Shown piece by piece: positions 24,701 through 34,040 of a stretch of DNA of 40,868 nucleotides. Origin of the DNA: an uncultured Eubacteriales bacterium. GTDB taxonomy: Bacteria > Bacillota > Clostridia > Oscillospirales > Acutalibacteraceae. Position 1 is the first letter of the stretch, and every line of letters begins with the position of its first letter. Both the position numbers and the translations under genes were made by a program. The DNA lies in the NCBI GenBank assembly GCA_900316345.1, contig ONCR01000005.1, positions 1-40,868 on the forward strand. Direction: 5' to 3'. The notes under the pieces are model-generated. The model saw only the letters and a list, made by a program, of their open reading frames with translations, was not told the origin of the DNA and made no database searches.

Positions 24701-26302
24701 TTATTTTTTTGTTGTTATGCTCTTGATTTCGCTCCAGGACGTACGGTAGATTTTGCCGTTCCTTTCAGCAAAGGTACGAACCCTTACGTAATAGGCTGTT
24801 CCTTTTTTAAGCTTGTTTATAGTTTTTGAAGCGCTTGATGTTGTAACGGTTTTTGTAACAGCGGGGTCATTCATTGAGGGGTCGGTTGAATATTGAATCT
24901 CATATTTAGCCTTTTTAACCTTGTTGTAGTAAACACGGATAGATGTTTTCTTTGAGGTAAGCTTGGTAATCTCGGTCGGAACAAGCGCTTTTTCAATTTT
25001 TTTATATGAGTTCGGTATAAATTTATCCGTTACGTATTTACCGTTCTTTTTATATTTTCTTACGGTAACAACGCGAACGTAGTAAGCCTTGCGCGGGTCC
25101 TCAATTTTTATGTTTCTGTATAAGCCGCTACGGATTTTGGTTTCGGTTGCGTCTTTAAAATCCTCTGTTTCCGAAAGCTGAACATAGTATCCGGTGTGAG
25201 CCTTTATATCGGATTTTACGGGAGCCTTCCATTTGATTTTATAGGTGAATAAACTACTGTTTTGGCGCCTTGCAGTTACGTTTCTTGCATAAGGGGTAAC
25301 CTCATATACCGTAACGCAGTAATTGAAGTTTGAAAACTTCTGCGACGCGGTGAGAGCAGGCGTGTACGTCAATACCACGGTCTTTTTGTTCTTCGCCGTT
25401 ACAAGAATCTTCTTTTTTGATTTAGTGCTTACGTTAACTCCTAAATCGGGGTTGGTAAGGCTTGTCTTTTTTGATGTGGAGTTTAAAACGATTAAATATG
25501 TTGCGCGGTCTGTATTTTCGGCATAGGATTCAAACTTAACAAGAACCTTATCGTTACGGCTTGTAAACGTTCCCTTGAATTCCGCAATGCGTGCCTTTTC
25601 GGTACCGTCGGGAAGAAGGGTACGGCGCTGTGCGCTGAATTCCTTCGGCGCGTTCCATTTTTTAAAGAAGAATTCGCCGTACTTGTTTGCATAGTAAACG
25701 CAGGCGTTGATATAATGAGCTTTGCCCGCTTCAAGAATAATCTCCGCATCGTTATTTGCATATACGGTTTCGCTTTCGCTCATATCCTTGTTTGCCGAAT
25801 AATCAATTTTAAAGCTTGTAAAGCCGTTGCCGGTAAGCTTAAGGGAAAGCTTGTCCCTTACAAACCAATATTTTTCAATGCTTACCGTCGGCGTTGCGTC
25901 AACAAGGCTTATTGTATAGTCAATGTCGGCCTTGCTGCCGTTTTTAGCTGTGTCGGATTTGATAATAAAGCTCTTGGTTTTGTGGTCTTTGATTAAGAAG
26001 TAGCCGTCAAACTTGTTACCGCTTGTATAGTGCTTGTCAACCTCGTCCTCGGCGTAAATAACAAGCGGCTTTGTTGAGGTTATTTTTACTCTTACGCGGG
26101 AAGCGCCCTCGGGAAGAGTGTTAACATAATTAAATATGTGCGTTTCGTCCGAGCTGCTTATGTGTTCGTTAATTACGTCGTTGGGCGCAATATCGTGAAC
26201 ACTTGATTTTGCAAAGGCGGTAATGTTCATACCGCCGATGACTGAAATCAGCATTAAAAATGCTAAAAATAAACTTCCGCTTTTTGTTAAAACCTTTTTC
26301 AT
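24701..26302 (-). CDS. Exported protein with fibronectin type III-like domains
   Basis: The 533-residue protein has a Sec signal (about 1-31, ending AFAKS) and an N-terminal beta-domain (about 35-135). Several beta-sandwich units follow, the last two (about 345-435 and 440-533) with Fn3 features (YYVQLSETEDF, YYVRVRTF, SWSEIKS). The C-terminal unit, with a long chain of Lys and Thr, is the same type as the C-termini of the SGNH hydrolase and the B12-binding-like protein in this window. It could be a shared wall-retention module. The gene follows the lipoprotein gene by 26 nt, so it is the second gene of that operon. No catalytic motif is seen. Confidence 0.8.
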   Translation of the reverse strand: MKKVLTKSGSLFLAFLMLISVIGGMNITAFAKSSVHDIAPNDVINEHISSSDETHIFNYVNTLPEGASRVRVKITSTKPLVIYAEDEVDKHYTSGNKFDGYFLIKDHKTKSFIIKSDTAKNGSKADIDYTISLVDATPTVSIEKYWFVRDKLSLKLTGNGFTSFKIDYSANKDMSESETVYANNDAEIILEAGKAHYINACVYYANKYGEFFFKKWNAPKEFSAQRRTLLPDGTEKARIAEFKGTFTSRNDKVLVKFESYAENTDRATYLIVLNSTSKKTSLTNPDLGVNVSTKSKKKILVTAKNKKTVVLTYTPALTASQKFSNFNYCVTVYEVTPYARNVTARRQNSSLFTYKIKWKAPVKSDIKAHTGYYVQLSETEDFKDATETKIRSGLYRNIKIEDPRKAYYVRVVTVRKYKKNGKYVTDKFIPNSYKKIEKALVPTEITKLTSKKTSIRVYYNKVKKAKYEIQYSTDPSMNDPAVTKTVTTSSASKTINKLKKGTAYYVRVRTFAERNGKIYRTSWSEIKSITTKK

Positions 26303-26328
26303 AATTCAATCTCCCTTTTTATTTAATA

Positions 26329-26937
26329 CTATGATTTTACGTTAATGGTTAATTCCTTTTCATTATTAGGACCTATTTCGCTGCTTTTTTGAATGCTCAT
26401 AAATGTAATGGTTTTGGGAAGGCTTTTTCCTTCATAACCCGGAAAATTTAAAAAGAATTGAAGTTTTTGCTCTCCGAGTATTTCATTGTTTACATCTGTA
26501 ATATAGTAAACGTTACCGTCAACTGTTTTCATTTTTATTTTTCCGTTTACGAAGCCTAAACGGTAATCAGTTTTTTCGGAATGGTTATGTATCGTACAGT
26601 AAATTGTTGAGCCTTCAATATAATCCATACTGATTTCAAGGTCTTCAACCTTGCCGCTGCCGCTGAGCTGAATCCTTCCCGACGCATTTTCCGCTTCTTC
26701 GGTCGCTACTTCTGTCGGCTGCTGTGAGGAAGCCTGATTGCCGTCTATAGCCGAGGAAACGTCCTCAATGCGTTGGCTTGCCTGCTCCTGAATGTCCGAA
26801 ACCTTTTCGCTTACCTGCGAGGCGTTTGACTGCAGGGCGTTAAGAAGCGCGGCGGCGTCGGCGTCGGAGCTTGACGAGCAAGCCGCAAACGAGCTTGCGA
26901 TGATTAGTGATAATAGAATTACTGCGAGTTTTTTCAT
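26329..26937 (-). CDS. Lipoprotein with coiled-coil-like linker and small beta-domain
   Basis: The 202-residue protein has a clear lipobox (SFAAC, Cys20). A Ser/Asp-rich start, a helical Gln/Ser/Glu-rich segment (about 30-65) with coiled-coil character and an acidic linker follow. The C-terminal domain (about 88-202) is beta-rich (IEGSTIYCTIHNHSEKTDY, VYYITDVNNE) and resembles immunoglobulin-like lipoprotein domains. It is the first gene of the operon with the Fn3-type protein and carries its own shared promoter-like motif upstream. An AAGGGAG site precedes the ATG. Function unknown. Confidence 0.8.
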   Translation of the reverse strand: MKKLAVILLSLIIASSFAACSSSSDADAAALLNALQSNASQVSEKVSDIQEQASQRIEDVSSAIDGNQASSQQPTEVATEEAENASGRIQLSGSGKVEDLEISMDYIEGSTIYCTIHNHSEKTDYRLGFVNGKIKMKTVDGNVYYITDVNNEILGEQKLQFFLNFPGYEGKSLPKTITFMSIQKSSEIGPNNEKELTINVKS

Positions 26938-26969
26938 TTTTTATCTCCCTTAAATATATTGAAAAGTTT

Positions 26970-27007
26970 CCTTTCATTTGTTAGTGGAAGAAAAATGAAA
27001 ATATGCC
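26970..27007 (-). promoter_or_regulatory. Conserved 38-bp promoter-like motif, copy 2
   Basis: The minus strand reads GGCAT, 15 nt, then CCACTAACAAATGAAAGG, 33 nt from the lipoprotein start codon. A/T tracts resembling an UP element lie directly upstream (27008-27035). Copy 1 is at 24629-24666. Confidence 0.55.
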
Positions 27008-27042
27008 GAAAAATTTTTAAAAAATTTTTTCAAATAAAAAAA

Positions 27043-27061
27043 GAGCTGTTAAAAACAGCCC
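27043..27061 (-). terminator. Terminator of the yhaM-prmA operon
   Basis: The minus strand reads GGCTGTT, a short T loop, AACAGCTC and seven T's, 10 nt after the prmA stop. Confidence 0.85.
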
Positions 27062-27071
27062 CTTTTAGCGA

Positions 27072-28022
27072 TTATTTCTTTTTTAAAACGAAAACAAGCC
27101 AGCCGTTATTTTCGCGGCGTTCAATAATTTCAAACCCGTTTTCTTTAAAAGAAGCGGTAACGTCGCCCTCTCTTGTTTCAATAATTCCGCCGGTGATATA
27201 AACGCCGCCGTCCTCAAGAAAAGCGCCAACCTGTTTATTAAACATCATAATAATATCGGCAACGATGTTTGCAACTATTACGTTGAATTTTTCGCTTACC
27301 TTATCCGAAAGGTCGCCCTGAACAACCTTGAATTTTGATTCGTCAAAGCCGTTTTCAAGCGCGTTTGCTTTTGCGGTTTTAACCGCAAGGGAATCTATGT
27401 CAACGCCGAAGGCGCTTTTTGCCCCGAGAAGAAGAGAGGCTATTGAAAGTATTCCGCTTCCGCAGCCGATATCAAGAACCGTACTGCTTTCGGAAATATA
27501 GCTTTCAAGCGTTTCAAGGCAAAGCTTTGTGGTCGGGTGAGAACCCGTTCCGAAGGCGAGCCCCGGCTCGATGTTAAGAACCTTTCTGCCCTGCGAATCA
27601 AAATCGTTTATCCAAAGCGGACGGATAAGCAGCTTTTCGCCTATAGGCATAGGGCGGAAATACTGCTTCCAATTATTTTGCCAGTCCTCGGTTTTACAGT
27701 CGGCAACGTTGATTTTATGCTCAATTTTACATTCGTTAAGGCGTTCCTCCAAAAAGGCAACCGCCTCAAGCGGATTCTCCTCGGGGTTAACGTAAATGTG
27801 GATTATGCCCTTAGTTCTGTCGCGCTTAAGAAGCTCCTCGTCTATAAGGTCAAGGTGGGCTATCTCAAGCGTTTCTTCAACAAGCGATGAATAATCCTCA
27901 ATATAAATACCGTAAGGAACTACCATATTTGCTATTGAGCCCGCAAGGTCAATATCCTTTGTATTAACGGCGATTGTTATTTCGTTCCAGCTGTCGTGGG
28001 CAACCTCGTTAGTCATTCCCAT
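27072..28022 (-). CDS. prmA: Ribosomal protein L11 methyltransferase
   Basis: The 316-residue enzyme has the PrmA arrangement: an N-terminal alpha/beta domain (WNEITIAV), the linker EPGLAFGTGSHPTT (152-165), the SAM-binding motif LDIGCGSGIL (183-192), the acidic VDID strand end and NIVADIIM. It trimethylates amino groups of ribosomal protein L11 in the cytosol using S-adenosylmethionine. Length is typical. It starts 2 nt after the yhaM stop; the ribosome binding site is weak, so translation is probably coupled to yhaM. Confidence 0.96.
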   Translation of the reverse strand: MGMTNEVAHDSWNEITIAVNTKDIDLAGSIANMVVPYGIYIEDYSSLVEETLEIAHLDLIDEELLKRDRTKGIIHIYVNPEENPLEAVAFLEERLNECKIEHKINVADCKTEDWQNNWKQYFRPMPIGEKLLIRPLWINDFDSQGRKVLNIEPGLAFGTGSHPTTKLCLETLESYISESSTVLDIGCGSGILSIASLLLGAKSAFGVDIDSLAVKTAKANALENGFDESKFKVVQGDLSDKVSEKFNVIVANIVADIIMMFNKQVGAFLEDGGVYITGGIIETREGDVTASFKENGFEIIERRENNGWLVFVLKKK

Positions 28023-28024
28023 AA

Positions 28025-29002
28025 TTATTTTTCGCCGCCTTCCGTAAAGTTAACGCTGTGGTGAGGGTCTGAAAGAGAATGGCGGTAAAGCTTGCGGTTG
28101 TCAAGCGCCCACTGCCTTTCGGTGAATTTTCCTTCATCAACCTTTTCGGTTGCAGCGTTAACCTCAAATATTGTTGCGTCAAGATTGTCAAGTTCGGAAA
28201 GAACTATAGCCTCAAGGAACATAGGCCTTACAGCCGCTCCGAATTCGGGAACGCCGTGATGAGAGATTATCATATGTTCAAGAAGGGTAACCTCCTCGCT
28301 GTCAATGCCGAGCTCCTTCGCCGCATCGTTAACGTAAATAGCGCCCTTAACAAGGTGGCCTATAAGTTCTCCTTCTGCTGAGTAGCCCTTTGCAAGGCCC
28401 GTGTTACCCGTTTCAAGCTCCCAGGTTTTTGCAACGTCGTGAAGAATTGCGCCCGAAATAAGAAGCTCGCGGTTAATGCTCGGGTAAATTTTACACATCT
28501 CCTCAGCCATTCTTACAATACTCATCGTATGGTACATAAGCCCGCCGACTACCGCGTGGTGAAGCTTAAGCGCGGCAGGGTATGAAACAAGCTTTTTCTT
28601 GTTTTCGGTGATTATTTTAAGAACTATTGCCTTAAGATTTTCGTTTTTAAAGGCCTCAACCTTTCTGTAAAGCATATCAAAAAGCTGCTCTCCGCCGATT
28701 TCCGTTACCGGAACAAGGTCCGAAAGATTGTAGGCGTCGCCGTCGTTTGCCGGGCGAATTTGTGAAACGCGGAATTGGTCGTGACCGTTATACTGTTCAA
28801 TATTGCCGCGGATTTTAACAATCATATCCTGTTCAAAAACGCCGTTTGAGCTAAAATCCCAAACCTTTGCGCTCATCTCGCCGTCTTTATCCGAAATAAT
28901 TAAATCAAGATAGGTTGAGCCGTTTTTCGTTTTCTTTTCCTCGCATTTTTTAAGAATAACAAATCCGTCAACCATTCCGTTAGGAAGCTCAGTAAAATTC
29001 AT
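28025..29002 (-). CDS. yhaM: YhaM-family 3'-5' exoribonuclease (OB-fold plus HD domain)
   Basis: The 325-residue protein has an N-terminal OB-fold for nucleic acid binding (about 10-85), then an HD-type metal domain with LHHAVVGGLMYHT (147-159), ILHDVAK containing H188/D189, and MIISHHGVPEFGA. This is the YhaM arrangement, which degrades RNA or single-stranded DNA from the 3' end in Firmicutes. The start at 29002 is set by AGGAG 8 nt upstream; a longer in-frame start at 29065 would place the promoter and terminator inside the gene. It is the first gene of the operon with prmA. Confidence 0.93.
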   Translation of the reverse strand: MNFTELPNGMVDGFVILKKCEEKKTKNGSTYLDLIISDKDGEMSAKVWDFSSNGVFEQDMIVKIRGNIEQYNGHDQFRVSQIRPANDGDAYNLSDLVPVTEIGGEQLFDMLYRKVEAFKNENLKAIVLKIITENKKKLVSYPAALKLHHAVVGGLMYHTMSIVRMAEEMCKIYPSINRELLISGAILHDVAKTWELETGNTGLAKGYSAEGELIGHLVKGAIYVNDAAKELGIDSEEVTLLEHMIISHHGVPEFGAAVRPMFLEAIVLSELDNLDATIFEVNAATEKVDEGKFTERQWALDNRKLYRHSLSDPHHSVNFTEGGEK

Positions 29003-29032
29003 AGTAATATCTCCTGTAATTATTATCAATTT

Positions 29033-29061
29033 ATTATACAATAATAAAAAAGCTAAGGCAA
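29033..29061 (-). promoter_or_regulatory. Promoter of yhaM-prmA
   Basis: On the minus strand TTGCCT (29056-29061), a 17-nt spacer and a perfect TATAAT (29033-29038) lie about 30 nt before the start. The -35 lies inside the terminator hairpin of the upstream gene. Confidence 0.7.
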
Positions 29062-29083
29062 GCATAACTTGCCGTAGCTTTTT
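29046..29083 (-). terminator. Terminator of the exported beta-helix gene
   Basis: A long stem (AAAAAGCTA-AGGCAAG with CTTGCC-G-TAGCTTTTT) with a 5-nt loop lies directly after the stop at 29085 and overlaps the yhaM promoter. Confidence 0.85.
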
Positions 29084-29084
29084 A

Positions 29085-31124
29085 TTAAGACGTATACACG
29101 TTTATGTAATTTTTATCAAAGCTTGAGCTGTTCGTAATTACTCCCGTATCTGAGCAATTATTAAAGCGAATATTCACCTCGTTTTCGGATAAGCTTGCCA
29201 ATACTATTCTTCCTCCGCCCAAATCGCAATTATTGAATATCGTTTCGCAGGGAATAAGGCCGCCTTGTTCTATCGGCTGATTGTGAACGTTGTTATGAGC
29301 ATAGTAAATATGGTTATATTCCGTGCCCGAATAAGTTTTCTGGCTTCCCGTAAAGGTTATGCTGTTCCATACGCATTTTTCAAATTGCGCAAGTCCGCAG
29401 CCGACGGCATAATGCTTTGCGTTATCGTTAACGCAGTCGGGATTACCCTGAAAATTGATTATAAGGTTGCTGAATTCCCAGTCGGCGCCTATTCCGTTAC
29501 CCGCGGTGTCAAGATGAATAACATACCTTAAGTTCCTTCCTACCAGCTTGAAGCCCTTAACCGAAGTCGTTATTCCAAGCCTTCCCGGGCGGCAGCCGCC
29601 GCAAATTTCAAATATCGCCTTGCTTTGAACCTTGCTGTAAGTGCAAACCGCGCCGTAATCACGCTTTGAACCGTCGTAATATATTACGCAGTTTTCGGGA
29701 TGCTCGGTATTGCCCTCGTAGCTGACGTAGTTTTTACAAAGAATAGCTCTTGTTAAATCGCTGTCTTTAAGCGTGCTTAACTCGTTATATTCACCGTCTG
29801 CAACCTTAATTGTATAGCGGTTGAAATAACTGTTGTCAGTTATAACGCTGTTTGCATAGTAAAGCGTTGCGTAAGGATTATTAACGCTTCCGTCGCCGCT
29901 TTCGTCGCTGCCGTTTTGCGAAACGTAAAGCGTGTTGTGTTTTACGTTAAAATAGTCGTTGCGGCAGTAAACGTATAAGCAAAGGCCGAACATATTTTTT
30001 TCATCGGTTCGTAAAGTGGTTCTGTATTTCCATACTGAGCCGTCTTCGGTGTAAACGTTTCCGCATTTTGAGGCTTTGGCGTTAGCGGCGCCGATTTCGG
30101 AGTTCAGCGTGCCGGCGGCCTTCATCGTTGTCATTCCCTCGCACATTACGGGCTTATCGGCGTAAACAAGAATATATATTTCCCGTTCATTCTCAATAAT
30201 AAAAGAGGAGGAGAATTTAAAGCAGCATTCCGTATCGCTCGGCGAAACGCGCGTTTTTGTTAAATAATGTACTGTTTTTAAATCAGCCGAAGCAACTGCG
30301 CAGGTAAGCTCGCATTCCTCGGTAACCATAGTTTTTAAATAGATTTTTGTAATCGGGGATTTAGGATTTTTAATTCGCGTTCCGTAGCCGTAATTAGTAT
30401 TTGTTCCGGAAGCTATGAGCGAAAAGTTAACGGCGGTTGTTGCTCCGTAAAGATGGTCGCCGAGCGCGGAAAGCACAGGCCCGTTATTTCTTATTGCATT
30501 TATCAAACCGTTTTTCAGTTTTGTAAACCAGTTATCAACCGCCGCCGAAGCGGTGTTAACTGCTTTTGAAGGGGAGGCGCTGTTTTTAGAAGCTATAACA
30601 AAATTAAGCGTTTTACTTCCCTTATACTGCCCGATGAACGTAACTTCGGCACGGGCAATCCCTGCCCTTTTGTTATTGTAATAATGAACGGCATAAAAGC
30701 TTCCGCTTACGTTTTTGCCGTTTTCATCCTTAATTATTACTTTTGGCTTTATATAAGCTCCGGTGTATTTATATTTATCCTTTTCAAGGTAAACCTTTTT
30801 TATCCGCGGAGTTTTTACCAATTCTTCTTTGCCGCATACCGAACAGGTCTTTTTAACAAGCCCCGTACAGTCAAAGCCCGCTTTTTGAACAATCCTCAGC
30901 CTGTAACTGTGAACCTTACACCCGTTTTCTTCATTACCCTTAGCCTCGTTATATTGCGCAGGTAAAAGCCTTGAGCTGTTTATTGAAACCTTTTTGAACA
31001 TATCGGGGCTTGCGGTTGTATATTCAATTTCGTTTTGCGTTTCTTCGGCAAGGGAAGAAACGGGGCTTGTTATTCCCGTAATCAGAATTATCAGCGAAAT
31101 TAATATGGCGACTGTTTTTTTCAT
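29085..31124 (-). CDS. Exported beta-helix protein with recombined N-terminus
   Basis: The 679-residue protein has a Sec signal (1-26, ending SLAEE). Residues 1 to about 58 are almost identical to the N-terminus of the SGNH hydrolase at 31400-34024. A Cys-bearing segment (GFDCTGLVKKTCSVCG) follows, then a beta-domain (about 110-180) and a middle domain (200-400). The C-terminal right-handed beta-helix (about 405-679) starts LYVSQNGSDESGDG, as in DUF1565 or pectin-lyase-like proteins. The C-terminal Fn3 module of its neighbour is absent. An internal catalytic site cannot be assigned. Its promoter and 5' leader are a duplicate of the neighbour's. Confidence 0.82.
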   Translation of the reverse strand: MKKTVAILISLIILITGITSPVSSLAEETQNEIEYTTASPDMFKKVSINSSRLLPAQYNEAKGNEENGCKVHSYRLRIVQKAGFDCTGLVKKTCSVCGKEELVKTPRIKKVYLEKDKYKYTGAYIKPKVIIKDENGKNVSGSFYAVHYYNNKRAGIARAEVTFIGQYKGSKTLNFVIASKNSASPSKAVNTASAAVDNWFTKLKNGLINAIRNNGPVLSALGDHLYGATTAVNFSLIASGTNTNYGYGTRIKNPKSPITKIYLKTMVTEECELTCAVASADLKTVHYLTKTRVSPSDTECCFKFSSSFIIENEREIYILVYADKPVMCEGMTTMKAAGTLNSEIGAANAKASKCGNVYTEDGSVWKYRTTLRTDEKNMFGLCLYVYCRNDYFNVKHNTLYVSQNGSDESGDGSVNNPYATLYYANSVITDNSYFNRYTIKVADGEYNELSTLKDSDLTRAILCKNYVSYEGNTEHPENCVIYYDGSKRDYGAVCTYSKVQSKAIFEICGGCRPGRLGITTSVKGFKLVGRNLRYVIHLDTAGNGIGADWEFSNLIINFQGNPDCVNDNAKHYAVGCGLAQFEKCVWNSITFTGSQKTYSGTEYNHIYYAHNNVHNQPIEQGGLIPCETIFNNCDLGGGRIVLASLSENEVNIRFNNCSDTGVITNSSSFDKNYINVYTS

Positions 31125-31140
31125 ATGCCTGCTCCAAAAT

Positions 31141-31316
31141 AAAAAAATGCGCAGCCGAAGCTACGCATTAAAAACGCAGCTCAACCGTCGCCAAACAAAA
31201 TTCACATAATCGCTCAAAAAAGCGTATGCAAAAAAGAGCATGCATTTTTAACAGGGTTAAAAAACAGCACACGCTGATGTACGAGCAATATTATAGTTAT
31301 GTGAATTTTATTTGGC
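31141..31316 (-). promoter_or_regulatory. Structured attenuator-like leader RNA, copy B
   Basis: The predicted transcript starts near 31316, with a 20-bp closing helix (31297-31316 with 31190-31209, one G-U). Inside are a helix 31266-31273/31222-31229 and a hairpin TTTTTAAC/GTTAAAAA. The segment 31235-31250 is conserved with copy A; part of it (31236-31245) pairs with the ribosome binding site region (31125-31134) at nine of ten positions. An intrinsic terminator (stem 31147-31168, seven T's) lies just before the start codon. It matches no riboswitch consensus I know. Confidence 0.65.
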
Positions 31317-31322
31317 AATATT

Positions 31323-31351
31323 ATTTTAGCATTAATATTATTTTCAGTCAA
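31323..31351 (-). promoter_or_regulatory. Promoter of leader copy B
   Basis: On the minus strand TTGACT (31346-31351), a 17-nt spacer and TAAAAT (31323-31328). The predicted start coincides with the first base of the leader helix. Confidence 0.75.
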
Positions 31352-31360
31352 CATAAAAAA

Positions 31361-31386
31361 ATACGGGCATTAAATAATGCCCGTAT
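31361..31386 (-). terminator. Terminator of the SGNH hydrolase gene
   Basis: A 10-bp stem (ATACGGGCAT / ATGCCCGTAT) is followed by seven T's on the minus strand, 13 nt after the stop at 31400. It is nearly identical to 34271-34295. Confidence 0.9.
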
Positions 31387-31399
31387 CGGTTAAATAAGT

Positions 31400-34024
31400 C
31401 TATTTTGTTTTTACGGCTTTAACCTTGCTCCACTCGCTGTAAACAGTAATAATACCTATCTTTCGGTAAGTTCTTATTCTTATATAGTATGTTTTGTTTT
31501 TTGAAAGCTTTTTGATTTTTCTTTTTACTGTTTTAGCTTTTTTTATTTTAATTATTTTTTTATTTTTAGTAAATCCTTTGTTTCTTGCATACTGTATTTC
31601 GTATCCTGTTACGTCCCTTGCTTTTTTCCAGTAAAGAACAATAGTCTGATTTTTTCTCTGCACCTTTTTTATCTTAGTCGTTCTCATTACAAATGAAACC
31701 GGCTTTATAATTTCGGATGTATCATTTTCAGAAGGCTGCTCAGGCGTTGAGGGCTCCGGTGAGGGAGGCTCTGAATAATCGGGGTTCAGAGTGCCGCAAC
31801 CGTTAAGGCAGTATTTACTTTCTGCAGTAAAGCTGTGTTCGGTTTTTTCAAGCTTCTCTGTTTTCTGCTCCTTGCAATAATCCGAAGCGCAAGTGTAAAT
31901 AATTTCCCCTTCTTCTGTACAGCTCGGCTGTTTGGTAATAACGCCTTCATCAAAAGTGTGTTCTTTATGCCCTGTAACGGTTACGGTTACAGGCGTATCC
32001 GTTTTCGGGAGTTCTACGGTAAATACGGATTTATCATTGTTTCCGGAGCAGTAAATCCATGTAGAGAGGAAAGAGCGGTTGTCTTTATCTGTTTCGCTGA
32101 AAACAGTATGTTCTGTGTGAGATGCATCATATGGATTTGAGCATTTTACGGTTGCTTTTATATTTGCCTTTAAATCCTCTCCGTTAATCTCAATATTAAA
32201 AAATCCGCCGTTTAAAGGGTGAAGTGTAAAAATAATTGCCGTATTTTCAGTGCTTTGAATGCTTTCTCTGTATTCGGATTCTAAGTCTGAAATACTGTTA
32301 ATGTCCTTATTAACAACAGGTTTATCGTAAATATATCCGAGCTCCGCAAGCTTTTCATAAATTGCCTGAGCTAATACCTTACCGCCCGTTGTTGTTTTCC
32401 AATGCAAACCGTCGTTATAGAATTCTGCGGGGATAGTACCTGCATCAAGCTGTAATTGCTCGTCCTCTTCAATCGTTAAATCGCTGCAAATTGTATATGC
32501 ATTTTCAATAAAGTATTCTCTTGTATTAAGAAAATGCTTATTGAATCTTCGGTCCATTATGCTTTCATAAAGGCGGTAACTTTCGGCAGAACAGCTACCT
32601 GCCGCAATTCCGACTACAATATAATTTTCACATTCGCAGTAATCAATAAGGGCTTGAAGCGTGTTTGCTATATCGTTTATATGGGCTTCATCATCGTTTA
32701 CAACATCGTTTGTACCGAGATAAACTAAAAGCGTCTGACCCTTTTTATATTTTGCGTTGAGTTGAGTTATAATATCGCTGCCTGCGCTGACATTGACTTC
32801 TTCTCCGTCGGTAAGTCTTCTGAAATATGTTATATCGTTATCTTTATCGTAGGAGAATATTCCTTCAACTCCGCAAATTGACGCAATATTAACTCCGCCT
32901 GTGTCCTGCGCTATTTTATAAGCCCAGCGGGTGTAAGGGGAGGTGAGCTTTACCTCGACGGGTGTGTTTTTTGATTCGGGAATTGTAAAATCCTCGGCAA
33001 TTTTTACTTCATAACCGGTTACGCCCATTCTGCGCAATCCGTTTACAGCCTGGTCGTTTTCAACTCCGTAATTATAAACTATGCTGTTATCCTTAAACAT
33101 AGCGTTTAACTGCGGAATATAATAGTTGCCTGCGGTTAAGCTGTCGCCGATGGCGTATATCTCGTTATATTCAATGGGCGTGCCGTCAAGCGTTTCAACT
33201 TTTATTGTGTGGCGTCCTTTTGCAACAAGGTTCATCGCCGATTTAAGCGTTGCGCTGTTATTCGGAACCTTCAGCGTAAGAGACGATTCGTTAAAATAAG
33301 TTGTTGTTGAACGGGAGGAAATAGTTATCCCCGTGTTTTCGCCTTCAAAAACAATTTCGCCCGAAACGTTTTGAGCGTACATAAGAAAGCCGTTAGCGCT
33401 TGACGGGATATGCGCGCTCACCCTTTCAAGCTCGGTGCTTGTATATCCGTAGGCGGAATTGTTGTTAATTATCTGAACGGAGGTCGGATTTGAGGGAAGA
33501 GAGGTTATGTCTTTTAACGAAATGCAATTAGTAAAAGCAATTTCGGTATTGGTATTAAAGCCCGATAAATCATAGTATTCCTTGAGCGAACGGCAGTTTT
33601 TAAAGGTGTATTTAAAGCTGTGAACGCTCGTTGCTTCATTTATAAAATGACCGCCGTTTTCAATTCTAACGGTTTCAAGATTTACCGCGCCGTTAAACAG
33701 AGCGGAATTGTATTGAAGATAAATTCCTTCTTCAAAAAGAATATTTTTAACGGTGGTATTACTGTCAAAGCTGTTATTAAGAGCAACGCTGTAGGTTTTA
33801 CCGTTATAATCCATTTTGCTCGGAATTTTGATGTTGCTGTATTCACCGTTATATTGCGCAAGTAAAAGCCTTGAGCTGTTTATTGAAACCTTTTTGAACA
33901 TATCGGGGCTTGCGGTTGTGTATTCAATTTCGTTTTGCGTTTCTTCGGCAAGGGAAGAAACAGGGTTTGTTAACCCCGTAATCAGAATTATCAGTGAAAT
34001 TAATATGGCGACTGTTTTTTTCAT
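31400..34024 (-). CDS. Exported SGNH/GDSL esterase with leucine-rich N-terminus and Fn3-type tail
   Basis: The 874-residue protein has a Sec signal (1-26), then a BspA-like leucine-rich repeat region (about 60-260). The SGNH hydrolase domain (about 285-570) has nucleophile S295 in AIGDSLTAG, the block III motif GTND (437-440) and the DGLHW block with D538/H541. It probably deacylates carbohydrate or lipid substrates outside the cell. A beta-domain (about 590-700), a Cys-rich stretch (PSCTEEGEIIYTCA, YCLNGCGTL), a Pro/Ser linker and a C-terminal Fn3-type module (about 780-874) follow. The last module is closely related to that of the B12-binding-like neighbour. Expression is probably controlled by the leader at 34041-34226. 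Confidence 0.9.
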   Translation of the reverse strand: MKKTVAILISLIILITGLTNPVSSLAEETQNEIEYTTASPDMFKKVSINSSRLLLAQYNGEYSNIKIPSKMDYNGKTYSVALNNSFDSNTTVKNILFEEGIYLQYNSALFNGAVNLETVRIENGGHFINEATSVHSFKYTFKNCRSLKEYYDLSGFNTNTEIAFTNCISLKDITSLPSNPTSVQIINNNSAYGYTSTELERVSAHIPSSANGFLMYAQNVSGEIVFEGENTGITISSRSTTTYFNESSLTLKVPNNSATLKSAMNLVAKGRHTIKVETLDGTPIEYNEIYAIGDSLTAGNYYIPQLNAMFKDNSIVYNYGVENDQAVNGLRRMGVTGYEVKIAEDFTIPESKNTPVEVKLTSPYTRWAYKIAQDTGGVNIASICGVEGIFSYDKDNDITYFRRLTDGEEVNVSAGSDIITQLNAKYKKGQTLLVYLGTNDVVNDDEAHINDIANTLQALIDYCECENYIVVGIAAGSCSAESYRLYESIMDRRFNKHFLNTREYFIENAYTICSDLTIEEDEQLQLDAGTIPAEFYNDGLHWKTTTGGKVLAQAIYEKLAELGYIYDKPVVNKDINSISDLESEYRESIQSTENTAIIFTLHPLNGGFFNIEINGEDLKANIKATVKCSNPYDASHTEHTVFSETDKDNRSFLSTWIYCSGNNDKSVFTVELPKTDTPVTVTVTGHKEHTFDEGVITKQPSCTEEGEIIYTCASDYCKEQKTEKLEKTEHSFTAESKYCLNGCGTLNPDYSEPPSPEPSTPEQPSENDTSEIIKPVSFVMRTTKIKKVQRKNQTIVLYWKKARDVTGYEIQYARNKGFTKNKKIIKIKKAKTVKRKIKKLSKNKTYYIRIRTYRKIGIITVYSEWSKVKAVKTK

Positions 34025-34040
34025 ATGCCTGCTCCAAAAT

